Assembly (NCBI GenBank): GCA_040003315.1
Contig: JBDUCU010000002.1
Span: forward strand, 9,320 to 73,319
Length of the DNA stretch: 64,000 nt
Reading direction: 5' to 3'
Source of the DNA: JACCZX01 sp040003315
GTDB taxonomy: Bacteria > Pseudomonadota > Gammaproteobacteria > Burkholderiales > Burkholderiaceae_F
Both the position numbers and the translations under genes were made by a program. Shown here one piece after another: positions 33,106-41,711 of this stretch (within the stretch, counting starts at the first letter, position 1; each line of letters opens with the position of its first letter). The notes below the pieces were generated by a model that was not told the origin of the DNA, made no database searches, and saw only the letters and a list, made by a program, of their open reading frames with translations.

Positions 33106-35751
33106 TCGATCTGCAGCTTCGCTTTCATTCTGTAGTCGTGCATGCGCGAGCGCGAGGGCTTCTTCGTACGGCATTGATCGACCGATCCTGGCCGTAGCTT
33201 CAAATCTGGGTGGACAAAGTTCGGTCTTTGCTCGCAGCATCAGCCGCGCCAGAAACGCGTCATCAACGGCGTCTCGGCGCAGGCCTGCTTGCTCAGCTTG
33301 CGCTTCCGCCGCGCCAAAGAGCTTCGCCGCCGTTTCACAATCTCTACAAAACGCACATAGCGCCGCGGTGACTTCCAAAGCGCTTACGCCAACCTGCCGA
33401 GATCCCATTCGTACAGCGATCGCGAGCGCCTCACTAAGCATCGGACGGGCGTGTTCGCCATTTGCTTGATCAATTGAAACCATCGCGAGATTGAGCAGCC
33501 CTATAGCAGTTGCCTCTTGATCGCCTAACTCGCGGAAGAGCGACAAGGCACTTTCGTAGAGCGGCTCGGCATTTGTTAGTTGTCCCTCCATTCGATGAAG
33601 CTGCGCGAGGGAAATGAGCGCTACGGCTAACTCTCGCCGTTTGCCGAGCCCTCGCGCCAACGAAACTGCCTCTTCTCCGTACGCGCGAGCATTGTCCAAG
33701 TCTCCCAATCCGACCGCTGCCATTCCAAGAGGTTGCAGCACAGACACAATTCTCGCTTGGTCGCCGATCTCGCGAGCGATCGTGAGGCTTTCCTTCAAGT
33801 ACTGTTGTGCTTGGGCATGGCGGCCCATAAAACAGCAAAGCTGTCCCGCGTCAAACAGCCCGCGGCAACGGGCGAAGTCGCGGCGCTGGGAGTCGATGCG
33901 CCCAAGCGCTTCGGCCGTGACTCGATAACCCTGTTCCAGCAGACCTCTGTTGATCCAATAACTCTTCAGCGCGCTCGCTAACCGCAGACCGTCTTCTGAT
34001 GCCGATTTGGCGCTATCGATCCAGCGATGTGCGGAAAGCAAATTTTCCCTATCGACATCAAGTCGGGCGAGCGCGGATTCGTGTGTTGGACTGCCGAACT
34101 CTGCACGCGCTTGTTCGGCTAGGGCTAGGAAGAACTGGAGATGCCGATTGCGCACTGCAGCTGCATCGTTGGCTGCGTCTAGTTTCTCCTGCGCGTAGTG
34201 CCGGACCGTATCCAACATCCGATATCGGTCGCCCCCGACGTCCGTGACCACCAACGATTTTTCTACGAGGCACGTCAGCAGATCGAGAACATCCGCTTTG
34301 AGCAGTTCCGCATCGGCGCACACCGCCTCCGCGGCTTCCAAGGTCCAGCCACCAGCGAATACCGACAGGCGCTGAAACAGAGTGCGCTCGGCTTCGGTCA
34401 GCAGGTCGTAGCTCCAGTCGATCAACGCGCGCAATGTGCGTTGGCGCGGCAGAACGGTCTGATCGCCGGTGACGAGCAGGCGGAAGCGATCATGCAGCCG
34501 GGCGGCGATCGCTTCGGGCGACAGGGCGCGGATCCGCGCCGCGGCCAGCTCGATCGCAAGCGGAATGCCGTCGAGGCGACGGCAGATGTCGACTACTGAA
34601 GCGGCGTTTTTTTTGTTAAGGCTAAAACCCTGGCGTGCGGCCGACGCACGGTCGACAAAGAGCCGCACTGCTTCGTGTCGGATCATCGATTCGATATCGA
34701 TGCTCTGCTGTGCGTCGGGGACTGACAAAGTCGGGACGTGATAAGCGGTTTCACCGGCGACCTGCAGGTAGTCGCGGCTCGACGTCAGAATCTTGATGCG
34801 CGATCCTGCCTGCAACAGCCGCTTTGCAAGGTCGGCGCACCCGTGTACCACTTGCTCGCAGTTGTCGAGAATGATCAGCAGCTGCAGATCGCGCACATAC
34901 TTGATCAGCGCTTCGACGACGGGCCGGCCGGCTTCTTCCTTGACACCGAGCACCGAGGCCACCGCCTGAGGTACGGCGTCCGGATCGGTCAGCGCGGCAA
35001 GCTCGACGAACCAAACCCCATCCGGAAAATCATCCAGCACATCGGCGGCGAGCTGCAACGACAACCGCGACTTGCCGATGCCGCCCATGCCAAGCAGCGT
35101 GACCAGCCGGTTCGACATCAACAGCTGCCTGACCTCAGTCAGCTCGCGCTCGCGGCCGATAAACGAGTTCAGTTGCTGGGTCAGATTGTTGGGTGTCCCC
35201 TCAAGCGAACGCAGTGCAGGAAAGTCGGCGCGCAGTTGCGGGTGCAGCAGCTGATATATGTGCTCCGGGCTCGATAGATCTCGCAGCCGCACCGAGCCGA
35301 GATCGCGCAGCGAGACGTCGGGCGGCGGCGTCGCGCCGATCTGCTCGGCCACTGCACGCGACAGCAATATCTGGCCGCCGTGCGCGGCGCACATGATGCG
35401 CGCGGCGCGGTTGACCGCGCGGCCGTAAAAATCTCCGTCGCGCCGCTCGTCGATGCCCGTGTGCAACCCGCAACGCAACGGCAGCGCCATTCCATGTTCT
35501 GACTCGGACGACGACAATCGCTGCTGGATTTCGATACTTGCCAACACGGCGTCGATCGGGCTATCGAACGCTGCGTGCACGCCGTCGCCGGTCATCTTGA
35601 CCACTGTGCCGCGATGGCGTTCGACGGCAGCCCTGGAAACGGTGTCGTGATGCGCCATTACCGGAAGCATCCGCTCGGGATCGTGTTCCCATAGGCGGGT
35701 GCTGCCCTCGATGTCGGTAAAAACGAATGTGACGGGAGATGGGTCGGACAC
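33076..35751 (-). CDS. Adenylate cyclase - NB-ARC-like ATPase - TPR regulator
   Basis: An 891-residue signalling protein starting with GTG. Residues 1-170 are a class III nucleotide cyclase (FVFTDIEGSTRLWE with the first metal Asp, KMTGDGVHAAF with the second, AVNRAARIM with the catalytic Asn/Arg). Residues about 195-480 are an AfsR/LuxR-type ATPase: FIGRERELTEV, Walker A LLGMGGIGKSRLS, Walker B LLIILDNCEQV, SRIKILTSSRDYL. The rest is TPR repeats. No DNA-binding domain is seen, so output would be cyclic nucleotide or complex assembly. The TPR-coding end (about 33.1-34.2 kb) is visibly less G+C-rich than the cyclase end. Confidence 0.88.
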   Translation of the reverse strand: MSDPSPVTFVFTDIEGSTRLWEHDPERMLPVMAHHDTVSRAAVERHRGTVVKMTGDGVHAAFDSPIDAVLASIEIQQRLSSSESEHGMALPLRCGLHTGIDERRDGDFYGRAVNRAARIMCAAHGGQILLSRAVAEQIGATPPPDVSLRDLGSVRLRDLSSPEHIYQLLHPQLRADFPALRSLEGTPNNLTQQLNSFIGRERELTEVRQLLMSNRLVTLLGMGGIGKSRLSLQLAADVLDDFPDGVWFVELAALTDPDAVPQAVASVLGVKEEAGRPVVEALIKYVRDLQLLIILDNCEQVVHGCADLAKRLLQAGSRIKILTSSRDYLQVAGETAYHVPTLSVPDAQQSIDIESMIRHEAVRLFVDRASAARQGFSLNKKNAASVVDICRRLDGIPLAIELAAARIRALSPEAIAARLHDRFRLLVTGDQTVLPRQRTLRALIDWSYDLLTEAERTLFQRLSVFAGGWTLEAAEAVCADAELLKADVLDLLTCLVEKSLVVTDVGGDRYRMLDTVRHYAQEKLDAANDAAAVRNRHLQFFLALAEQARAEFGSPTHESALARLDVDRENLLSAHRWIDSAKSASEDGLRLASALKSYWINRGLLEQGYRVTAEALGRIDSQRRDFARCRGLFDAGQLCCFMGRHAQAQQYLKESLTIAREIGDQARIVSVLQPLGMAAVGLGDLDNARAYGEEAVSLARGLGKRRELAVALISLAQLHRMEGQLTNAEPLYESALSLFRELGDQEATAIGLLNLAMVSIDQANGEHARPMLSEALAIAVRMGSRQVGVSALEVTAALCAFCRDCETAAKLFGAAEAQAEQAGLRRDAVDDAFLARLMLRAKTELCPPRFEATARIGRSMPYEEALALAHARLQNESEAADRLNVAYDVRV

Positions 35752-35841
35752 GAGGTTGACCCTGAAATCAAGCAGGCACGATGTTACTGCGCGGCGCGTG
35801 AAATCTGCGCCACCGGTCGATCAGTCCAGCTCGACGTCGGC

Positions 35842-36933
35842 CTACAGGCAGTGATGGTCTGATGCCTGCAACAGTCCGCGATCGGCCGGCGCCGCGTTCT
35901 TGATTTCCTCGTAGGGTCCCCAGAGCGTCGAAAAGTATCCTTTGCGGTTGACGTCGACTGCTTTTACACGCCGGCTCAAGGCCGGGCTTATCAGCAGGTA
36001 GTCGATTTTTTCGGTTTTGCCGGTGGTCTTGTAGGTGCCGGGGCGGCCCGAATACACCGGCAGCGACCTCGCATCGGTCAGCTTCGTATTTTTCACCAGC
36101 GGATCCAGGCTGCCGCCCGCGGGGTAATCGTTCGAGTCACCGGCTACGACGATCCGCGGTGTGCGCTTGCGCAGATCGCTGGCGATCCTCACCACTTCAC
36201 CCGCCGGCTCGATGCGCTTGCGACCGCGCGGGTCACTGCCCTTGCTTGAGAAATGATTGCCGACCAGCGCGACGAAGTTCGGCTTTCCGACGTCATATGG
36301 AACTCGATCGAGTCGCGCGGAAAGATCGGATTGCCGGAGCTCGAGAGCCGATGCACGTTCGACCGCATGCCGACGAGCGGATCGCGGGTGGTCATCCCGA
36401 TGTCAATTCGGCGCGCGTCGTTGCCGTCGACCAGCATGATGATCCGATGGCGCGCATATCCCTGGCTTTCGAGCAGCAGCCACACCAGCTGGTCATAGAA
36501 CCGCTGCAGCGTCGGCCGGTCTTACCTCAACCAGCAGCAGCAGCACGTCGGCATTGACTTCCGCGATGACGCGCGCGGTGTTACGCAACGCCGCCGCATT
36601 GATCTGCACGCGGCGTAGGTCGAGCCAGCCGATCCAGTCGGCGCGGCCGTTGGCCTTGATTTCGACCGCCTTTCCGTTGGCATAGAGAGCAAAGTCGCCG
36701 CGGATGTCGCGCAGAACAACATGTTTCGGCGCCACTCTGCCGCTGGTCAGCCCGTTACGATTCATGATCGCCAGAAATTTCTCTTTATCGTGCGCCAAAT
36801 AGCGCGGCGCGCCGGTGATCAAATTGAAGCGGGTGTAGTCGATCAGGATCGGCTTGGCGACACTCCAGTCCTAGTAACTCAGGGCGAGCGGTCGGCTGAA
36901 CAAATTCTCGACGTTGAAGGTCGCGAAGCGCAC
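35842..36933 (-). pseudogene. Broken endonuclease/exonuclease/phosphatase-family gene
   Basis: Fragments in different frames read in order as one EEP nuclease. The start is VRFATFNVENLFSRP (GTG at 36933), then RVIAEVNADVLLLVEV, then LLLESQGYARHRIIMLVDGND, VGKPNFVALVGNHFSSKGSDP, IVVAGDSNDYPAGGSLDPL, KIDYLLISPAL and SDHHCL at the end. Three lesions interrupt it: an in-frame TAG at 36871-36873, a frame change near 36515 (consistent with loss of two bases), and another near 36293 (consistent with loss of one base). All family motifs are otherwise readable, so decay is recent or the errors are in the assembly. Confidence 0.8.
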
Positions 36934-37021
36934 GTTGCAGTAATGTCCGTCGCAGTGGCAGACGAATGAACCTTACCTTTCCGCGCGTTCTTTTTGAAGC
37001 AGCCCAGCATCACGGACTTCA

Positions 37022-37654
37022 GTGAAGCCTAATCCCTCAGATCTGCAGCAGATTTCCATCGACACGCTGCTTCATTATCAGCAGGGTGCCGAGGACTTTC
37101 GCGAGGGCACGCGCGACCATGACGTCAGCCAGAATGTCGACGCGCTGCTGCGCCATATTGACGGCGCAGCGCCTTACAGCATCCTGGACTTCGGATGTGG
37201 GCCCGGTCGCGATCTGAAGACGTTCAGCTCGCTGGGCCATGTTGCGATCGGTCTCGAGGGAGCCACGGCCTTTGTCGAGATGGCTCGGCGCGATACCAGT
37301 TGTGAAGTCTGGCACCAGGATTTTCTCGAGCTGGATTTGCCAGAAGCACGGTTCGATGGCGTGTTCGCAAATGCGTCGTTGTTTCACGTGCCGTCGCGGC
37401 AGCTGGCGCGCGTGCTGCGACAGTTGCATCTGACGCTGAAGCCGCGCGGCGTGCTGTTCAGCTCGAATCCGCGCGGTGCCAACGAGGAAGGATGGAACCG
37501 CGGACGCTACGGTGTGTATCACGACCTCGACACGTGGCGGCGCTATATGACCGAAGCGGGCTTTATCGAGCTCGAACACTACTATCGGCCGGCAGGACGG
37601 CCACGCGCCGAGCAGCCATGGCTTGCGAGCGTGTGGCGTCGGTCGGCATCATGA
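37022..37654 (+). CDS. SAM-dependent methyltransferase, class I
   Basis: A 210-residue methyltransferase with SAM-binding motif ILDFGCGPGRDLKTF (about residues 55-69), an acidic residue after the second strand (IGLEGA), FDGVFANASLFHV, and the late block LKPRGVLFSSNPRG. The start is GTG at 37022, with no strong ribosome-binding site. The substrate is unknown; the fold matches the Tam/UbiG-like small-molecule group. Its last 92 bases are antisense to the end of the oxidoreductase gene. Confidence 0.82.
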   Translation: MKPNPSDLQQISIDTLLHYQQGAEDFREGTRDHDVSQNVDALLRHIDGAAPYSILDFGCGPGRDLKTFSSLGHVAIGLEGATAFVEMARRDTSCEVWHQDFLELDLPEARFDGVFANASLFHVPSRQLARVLRQLHLTLKPRGVLFSSNPRGANEEGWNRGRYGVYHDLDTWRRYMTEAGFIELEHYYRPAGRPRAEQPWLASVWRRSAS

Positions 37655-39068
37655 CCGTTCTTTGCTGATCCGGCTCGCTGTCGAGCGTCAAGAACACATT
37701 GTTCAGTCCCTCGGCAAGCGTCGGGTGCGCAAAGATCGCCTCTTTCAGTGCTGTGTACGGCAGCTTGCCCATCATTGCGATCTGCAGCATGGACATGATT
37801 TCGCCGCCCTCGATGCCGAGCACCGTGCACCCCAGGATCTGATCAGTCTTCGCATCGACGATGACTTTGATCATTCCGCGTGACTCGTTCATTTCGACTG
37901 CGCGCGCGACGCCGTTCATGCCCATCTTGGCGATACGGATGTCGAGGCCGCGTTTGCGCGCTTCTGTTTCGTTCAATCCCACCTGAGCGAGCTGCGGATC
38001 GATAAACGTCGTGTTCGGTACCAGACGATCTCCAAGTCGCGCGTTAAGCGTGTGCAACCAACGATCGCGCACGATGCGATAGTCGTCGTACGAGATGTGC
38101 GTAAATGCAGGGCCGCCCTTGACGTCGCCCAGCGCGTAGATACCGGCTACTGTGGTTTGCAACGTCGAATCGACAATCACGAAACCGGACTTGTCGACTG
38201 CTACGCCGGCGGCAGAGAGGCTGAGAGATTCGGTGTTCGGCTTTCTGCCGATCGCGACCAAAAGATGCGAGCCTGTCACCGAACGCGCGCAGCCTTCGCA
38301 CTGATAGTGAACGGTGATATTGCCGGCGTCATTTCGCTCGACGCGTGCCACTGCAGAATCGGTGTCGACGCGAATACCGTCTTCCTCGAAGATCTTGCGC
38401 ACGGCATCCGAGACATCGAGGTCCTCGCGCTCCACCAGGCGCGCGCCACGCTGGACGATCGTGACTTCGGAGCCAAAGCGGCGGTACATCTGCCCGAATT
38501 CGAGCCCGATGTAACCGCCACCAATCACGACTAGATGCTGTGGAACTTCAGCCAGCTCCATCACCGACGTTGAATCGAGGTATGGCACCGACGCAAGCCC
38601 GGGGATCGGCGGCAATAACGGCCGCCCGCCAGTGTTGATGACAATCTTTCCTGCACTCAAGCGGCGAGACCCGCCGTCATTTAGTTTCACTTCAACTGTG
38701 GCCGCGTCGATGAACGACGCTGTGCCGAACAGCAACGACAGGTTCTTGGTGCGCTCAAGTTTATCTGTGCTGTAGTTGCCGAATCGCTCGACGATCGCAC
38801 GCTTGATTGCTCGCACCGCTGTCATGTCGACGCTGACATTCGGGGCTCGCACACCATAGTCGCCTGCACGCCGCGCGAGATACGCGACCCGGGCGCTAGC
38901 GACCATGGTTTTGGTCGGCGTGCAACCGACGTTGACACAAGTGCCGCCGACGTGCTCGCGCTCGATCAGCGCAGTTGCCCACCCTGCGCTGGCGAGATCA
39001 GCGGCCAGGGGTTTACCTGCCTGGCCACTGCCGATGATGATCGCATCGAAGCTCTCCGCTGCGCTCAT
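37563..39068 (-). CDS. Pyridine-nucleotide disulfide oxidoreductase (mercuric-reductase-like)
   Basis: A 501-residue flavoprotein with FAD motif IIIGSGQAGKPLAADL, redox-active pair GGTCVNVGCTPTK (two Cys, about residues 42-54), NAD loop VVIGGGYIGLEFG, second FAD contact GIYALGDVKGG, and the dimerisation domain ending HPTLAEGLNNVFLTLD. It lacks the C-terminal Cys pair and the N-terminal HMA domain of true MerA, so mercury reduction is not supported. About 36 residues beyond the usual family end run antisense into the methyltransferase gene. Its ATG overlaps the stop of a 48-codon gene upstream. Confidence 0.85.
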   Translation of the reverse strand: MSAAESFDAIIIGSGQAGKPLAADLASAGWATALIEREHVGGTCVNVGCTPTKTMVASARVAYLARRAGDYGVRAPNVSVDMTAVRAIKRAIVERFGNYSTDKLERTKNLSLLFGTASFIDAATVEVKLNDGGSRRLSAGKIVINTGGRPLLPPIPGLASVPYLDSTSVMELAEVPQHLVVIGGGYIGLEFGQMYRRFGSEVTIVQRGARLVEREDLDVSDAVRKIFEEDGIRVDTDSAVARVERNDAGNITVHYQCEGCARSVTGSHLLVAIGRKPNTESLSLSAAGVAVDKSGFVIVDSTLQTTVAGIYALGDVKGGPAFTHISYDDYRIVRDRWLHTLNARLGDRLVPNTTFIDPQLAQVGLNETEARKRGLDIRIAKMGMNGVARAVEMNESRGMIKVIVDAKTDQILGCTVLGIEGGEIMSMLQIAMMGKLPYTALKEAIFAHPTLAEGLNNVFLTLDSEPDQQRTVMMPTDATRSQAMAARRVAVLPADSSVRAR

Positions 39069-39211
39069 GCGATGCCCTTGAACGCTGCCGCGTTCAGAGA
39101 AATCAAGCGGCGGTGAATCTCGACCGCGGCCGCTAAGTATCGGATCTGCGCCGCCCTGACCTCCGGGAGCGCACCGCGGAGCGCTTCGGTCTGCTCGTTT
39201 TCGGTATTCAT
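39065..39211 (-). CDS. Small protein, 48 aa, coupled to the oxidoreductase gene
   Basis: MNTENEQTEALRGALPEVRA... ends NAAAFKGIA. The stop overlaps the ATG of the oxidoreductase gene as ATGA, and a strong ribosome-binding site (GGGGGAG) precedes its own ATG by four bases. The peptide is helical and amphipathic with many Ala, Glu and Arg residues, and no motif is recognised. It may be a real small subunit or only a translational leader that sets ribosome delivery to the downstream gene. Confidence 0.5.
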   Translation of the reverse strand: MNTENEQTEALRGALPEVRAAQIRYLAAAVEIHRRLISLNAAAFKGIA

Positions 39212-39551
39212 CAATCTCCCCCTGGCACGTACTGTTCTGCGGAGCGCGTAGTCAGCACCGCGGCTTAGTCATTGGGCCGAATGAAATCTTGCGGCGCGCA
39301 CGCCAAAAAAATTGTCGGCGAGCGATGTAAGAAGGACGGCGCAGCGGCGACGCGGAATTAGCTCACATCGCCCAATGCCGACGATCAAACCTGCATTTCG
39401 CCGCACCGCTGGATTTTCTTACAAGCATTTTGCCAAAATGTTTACGCGACGCGTGAAAGTTCTGCAACGGATGCCTGACTAAACGGTCACGCAGCGGCTC
39501 GGCAATTCGCCAGCGGCGCGCCATAACCCATCAATCACGAGAGGATAAAGG
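39212..39551. other. 340-base divergent intergenic region
   Basis: This separates the leftward oxidoreductase pair from the rightward cupin-led operon. Besides the palindrome at 39426-39440 I see no reading frame with a start signal, no RNA gene and no terminator. Promoters for both directions are expected here, but no convincing -35/-10 pair stands out. Confidence 0.6.
39426..39440. promoter_or_regulatory. Perfect palindrome upstream of the cupin gene
   Basis: CATTTTG-C-CAAAATG, two perfect 7-base arms around one base, lies 111 bases before the cupin start in the most A+T-rich part of the gap. It has the size of a dimeric repressor site. No regulator gene is adjacent, so the binder is unknown. 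Confidence 0.35.
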
Positions 39552-40058
39552 ATGAACAACAAATCCAATTTGGAGTCCACGTGGCGCCGCGTCGGTGTTG
39601 CTGCTCTGCTGGCCAGTGCACTTTCGGTAGTTGCCCCCACCGTTGTGGCCGGCGAATGCCCGGCCGACAAACGCGTTGCCGATGGCCAGGGCCAGAAGGA
39701 CGCCGGCCATAAGGCCAAGGGCGTGACCGACGTCGTTCGCTCCTCGACTGATCTGAGCAAAGAAGCCCCGATGCTGAAAGATCGGCTGTTCCGTTTGCGC
39801 CAGCTCGATATTGCACCGGGTGGCATCGTTCCGTTCCACAGCCACGACGAGCGGCCGGCGCAGATCTACATTGTCAAGGGCACGATCGTCGAATACGCGA
39901 CCAACTGCGCGGTGCCAATTACGCACATGGCCGGCGATGTTGCGACGGAAAAACGCGGCGTTTCACACTGGTGGCAAAACAACACGAACGAGCCGGTATT
40001 GCTGATTTCCGTGGACATCCTGCATGACACGGCTGGCGCCGATAAAAAGATGATGTAG
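39552..40058 (+). CDS. Exported cupin-domain protein
   Basis: A 168-residue protein with an N-terminal signal (RVGVAALLASALSVVAPTVVAGE, cleavage near residue 34) and a single cupin barrel. The metal-binding block IVPFHSHDERPAQIYIVKGTI (two His, then Glu-like positions) and the later GVSHWWQNNTNEP make a plausible metal site. A ribosome-binding site (GGATAAAGG) precedes the ATG. It leads a rightward run of MFS permease, DUF1622, DUF302, bdhA and patatin genes. The substrate is unknown; a periplasmic binding or dioxygenase role is possible. Confidence 0.78.
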   Translation: MNNKSNLESTWRRVGVAALLASALSVVAPTVVAGECPADKRVADGQGQKDAGHKAKGVTDVVRSSTDLSKEAPMLKDRLFRLRQLDIAPGGIVPFHSHDERPAQIYIVKGTIVEYATNCAVPITHMAGDVATEKRGVSHWWQNNTNEPVLLISVDILHDTAGADKKMM

Positions 40059-40107
40059 CAGTGGGCCCGGCCTTCCCGCCACGGGGATGCCTGGCGAGGA
40101 CGATGAC

Positions 40108-41319
40108 ATGCTCACCTACCTGCGATTTCAGGCCGCGCCTGCCATGAGACAACAACACGTTCCAGCGAGTCGCGCATGGCTGCGCACGCTGGTGATCGGT
40201 TTGACCGCGTTCCTGACCCTGGTCGATCTGTTCGCCACGCAGGCGATCTTGCCGACGCTTACGCGCTTCTATCAAGTCAGTCCCGCAGCGATGGGGTTCG
40301 CGGTCAATGCCAGCACGATCGGCATGGCGGTCGCAGGCCTGGTGGTCGCGTTCTTCAGTCGACGCATCAACCGCAGGCTCGGCATTTTGCTGAGCCTCGC
40401 GTTGCTTTCGATTCCGACCGCGCTGCTGGCTATCGCTCCTGACCTGACCAGCTTCACCGCATTGCGCATCGTGCAGGGTGTGTTCATGTCGACCGCGTTC
40501 ACGCTGACGCTGTCGTACTTGGCTGAACAGTGCAGCATGCGCGACGCGGCCGGTGCCTTCGCGGCGTACATCACGGGCAACGTCGCGAGTAACTTGATCG
40601 GGCGCCTGGTGTCGGCCGCGCTCGCCGATCATCTCGGGCTGGCGGCGAACTTCTACGTGTTCGCCGGCTTGAATCTCGCCGGTGCGGTGCTGGTGTACTT
40701 CAGCCTCGGCCGCACTACGCCGATGGCGGTAGAAGGCGGGCACCACACGCAGCTTGCGATCTGGGCCGAGCACCTGCGCAACAAGTCGCTGCGGGTCGCG
40801 TTTGCGCTCGGCTTTCTGATCCTGTTCGCATTCCTCGGCATCTTTACGTACGTCAACTTCGTGCTGGCGCGCGCGCCGCTGGCACTGGCGCCGATGTCGC
40901 TCGGTATTGTCTACTTTGTTTTCCTGCCGTCGATCTTTACCACGCCGCTCGCGGGGCGCGCGGTGCAACGCTTTGGTACGCGCAACACGCTGATCGGATC
41001 GCTGCTGGTGGCGGGTGCCGGGTTGCCGCTGCTGGTGTTGCCCAATCTCGCTGCGGTTCTGTTGGGCATGGTATTAGTCGCGGTCGGTACGTTCTTTGCG
41101 CAAGCAACGACAACAGGGTTCGTCGGCCGCGTGGCAACGACAGACCGTGCATCGGCGAGCGGCATTTATCTCGCCAGCTATTTCTTCGGCGGATTGGTCG
41201 GCGCCGCCGTCTTGGGTCAGATCTTCGATAGCTTCGGCTGGGCTGCAGCGGTGAGCGGCGTCGGCGCTGCACTTGTGATCGCCCTTGGGCTGTCGTTCCG
41301 CATCAAGTCGGTGGATTGA
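40108..41319 (+). CDS. MFS transporter
   Basis: A 403-residue permease with about twelve membrane segments, of the 12-TM drug/inner-membrane transport type (LVDLFATQAILPTLTRFY in helix 1, FFSRRINRRLGILLS between helices 2 and 3). ATG 40108 is chosen because GAGGA lies nine bases before it; an earlier ATG at 40087 and a later one at 40144 are possible. The substrate is unknown. The DUF1622 gene starts seven bases after its stop codon, so they are co-transcribed. Confidence 0.85.
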   Translation: MLTYLRFQAAPAMRQQHVPASRAWLRTLVIGLTAFLTLVDLFATQAILPTLTRFYQVSPAAMGFAVNASTIGMAVAGLVVAFFSRRINRRLGILLSLALLSIPTALLAIAPDLTSFTALRIVQGVFMSTAFTLTLSYLAEQCSMRDAAGAFAAYITGNVASNLIGRLVSAALADHLGLAANFYVFAGLNLAGAVLVYFSLGRTTPMAVEGGHHTQLAIWAEHLRNKSLRVAFALGFLILFAFLGIFTYVNFVLARAPLALAPMSLGIVYFVFLPSIFTTPLAGRAVQRFGTRNTLIGSLLVAGAGLPLLVLPNLAAVLLGMVLVAVGTFFAQATTTGFVGRVATTDRASASGIYLASYFFGGLVGAAVLGQIFDSFGWAAAVSGVGAALVIALGLSFRIKSVD

Positions 41320-41326
41320 TTGCGCC

Positions 41327-41680
41327 ATGTCCCTGCATGAATTTGTCGAACTGGCGGGCAGCGCCGCGGAGATTGCCGGCGTGGTGCTCATCGTCGGTGG
41401 ATTGCTGGTGGCGAGCGCGCGCTATGTTTTTCCGTCGCGCGCCGCGGGCGCCTCGCGCTATCAGAGCTATCGGCAGGACCTTGGCCGCGCGATTCTGCTG
41501 GGACTCGAAGTCCTGGTCGCCGCGGACATCGTACGCACGGTCGCCTTTACGCCGACCATGGAAAGCGTGCTGGTGCTGGCAATGATCGTCGCGATCCGGA
41601 CGTTTCTGAGTTGGAGCCTCGCGCTCGAGCTCGAAGGCCGCTGGCCCTGGCAGCGCGCAGTCGCCGAAATTTCACGTTAA
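41327..41680 (+). CDS. DUF1622 membrane protein
   Basis: A 117-residue protein with three hydrophobic helices. The block YQSYRQDLGRAILLGLEVLVAADIVRT is characteristic of DUF1622. No function is established. The ATG 41327 starts seven bases after the MFS stop, and the DUF302 gene follows after 31 bases. Confidence 0.82.
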   Translation: MSLHEFVELAGSAAEIAGVVLIVGGLLVASARYVFPSRAAGASRYQSYRQDLGRAILLGLEVLVAADIVRTVAFTPTMESVLVLAMIVAIRTFLSWSLALELEGRWPWQRAVAEISR

Positions 41681-41711
41681 AAAATCGAATCATTCATCGG
41701 GGAGAAAAAGA

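Noticed and set aside
37563..39068. True mercuric reductase (merA)
   Set aside because: No heavy-metal-associated domain, no C-terminal cysteine pair and no other mer genes nearby.
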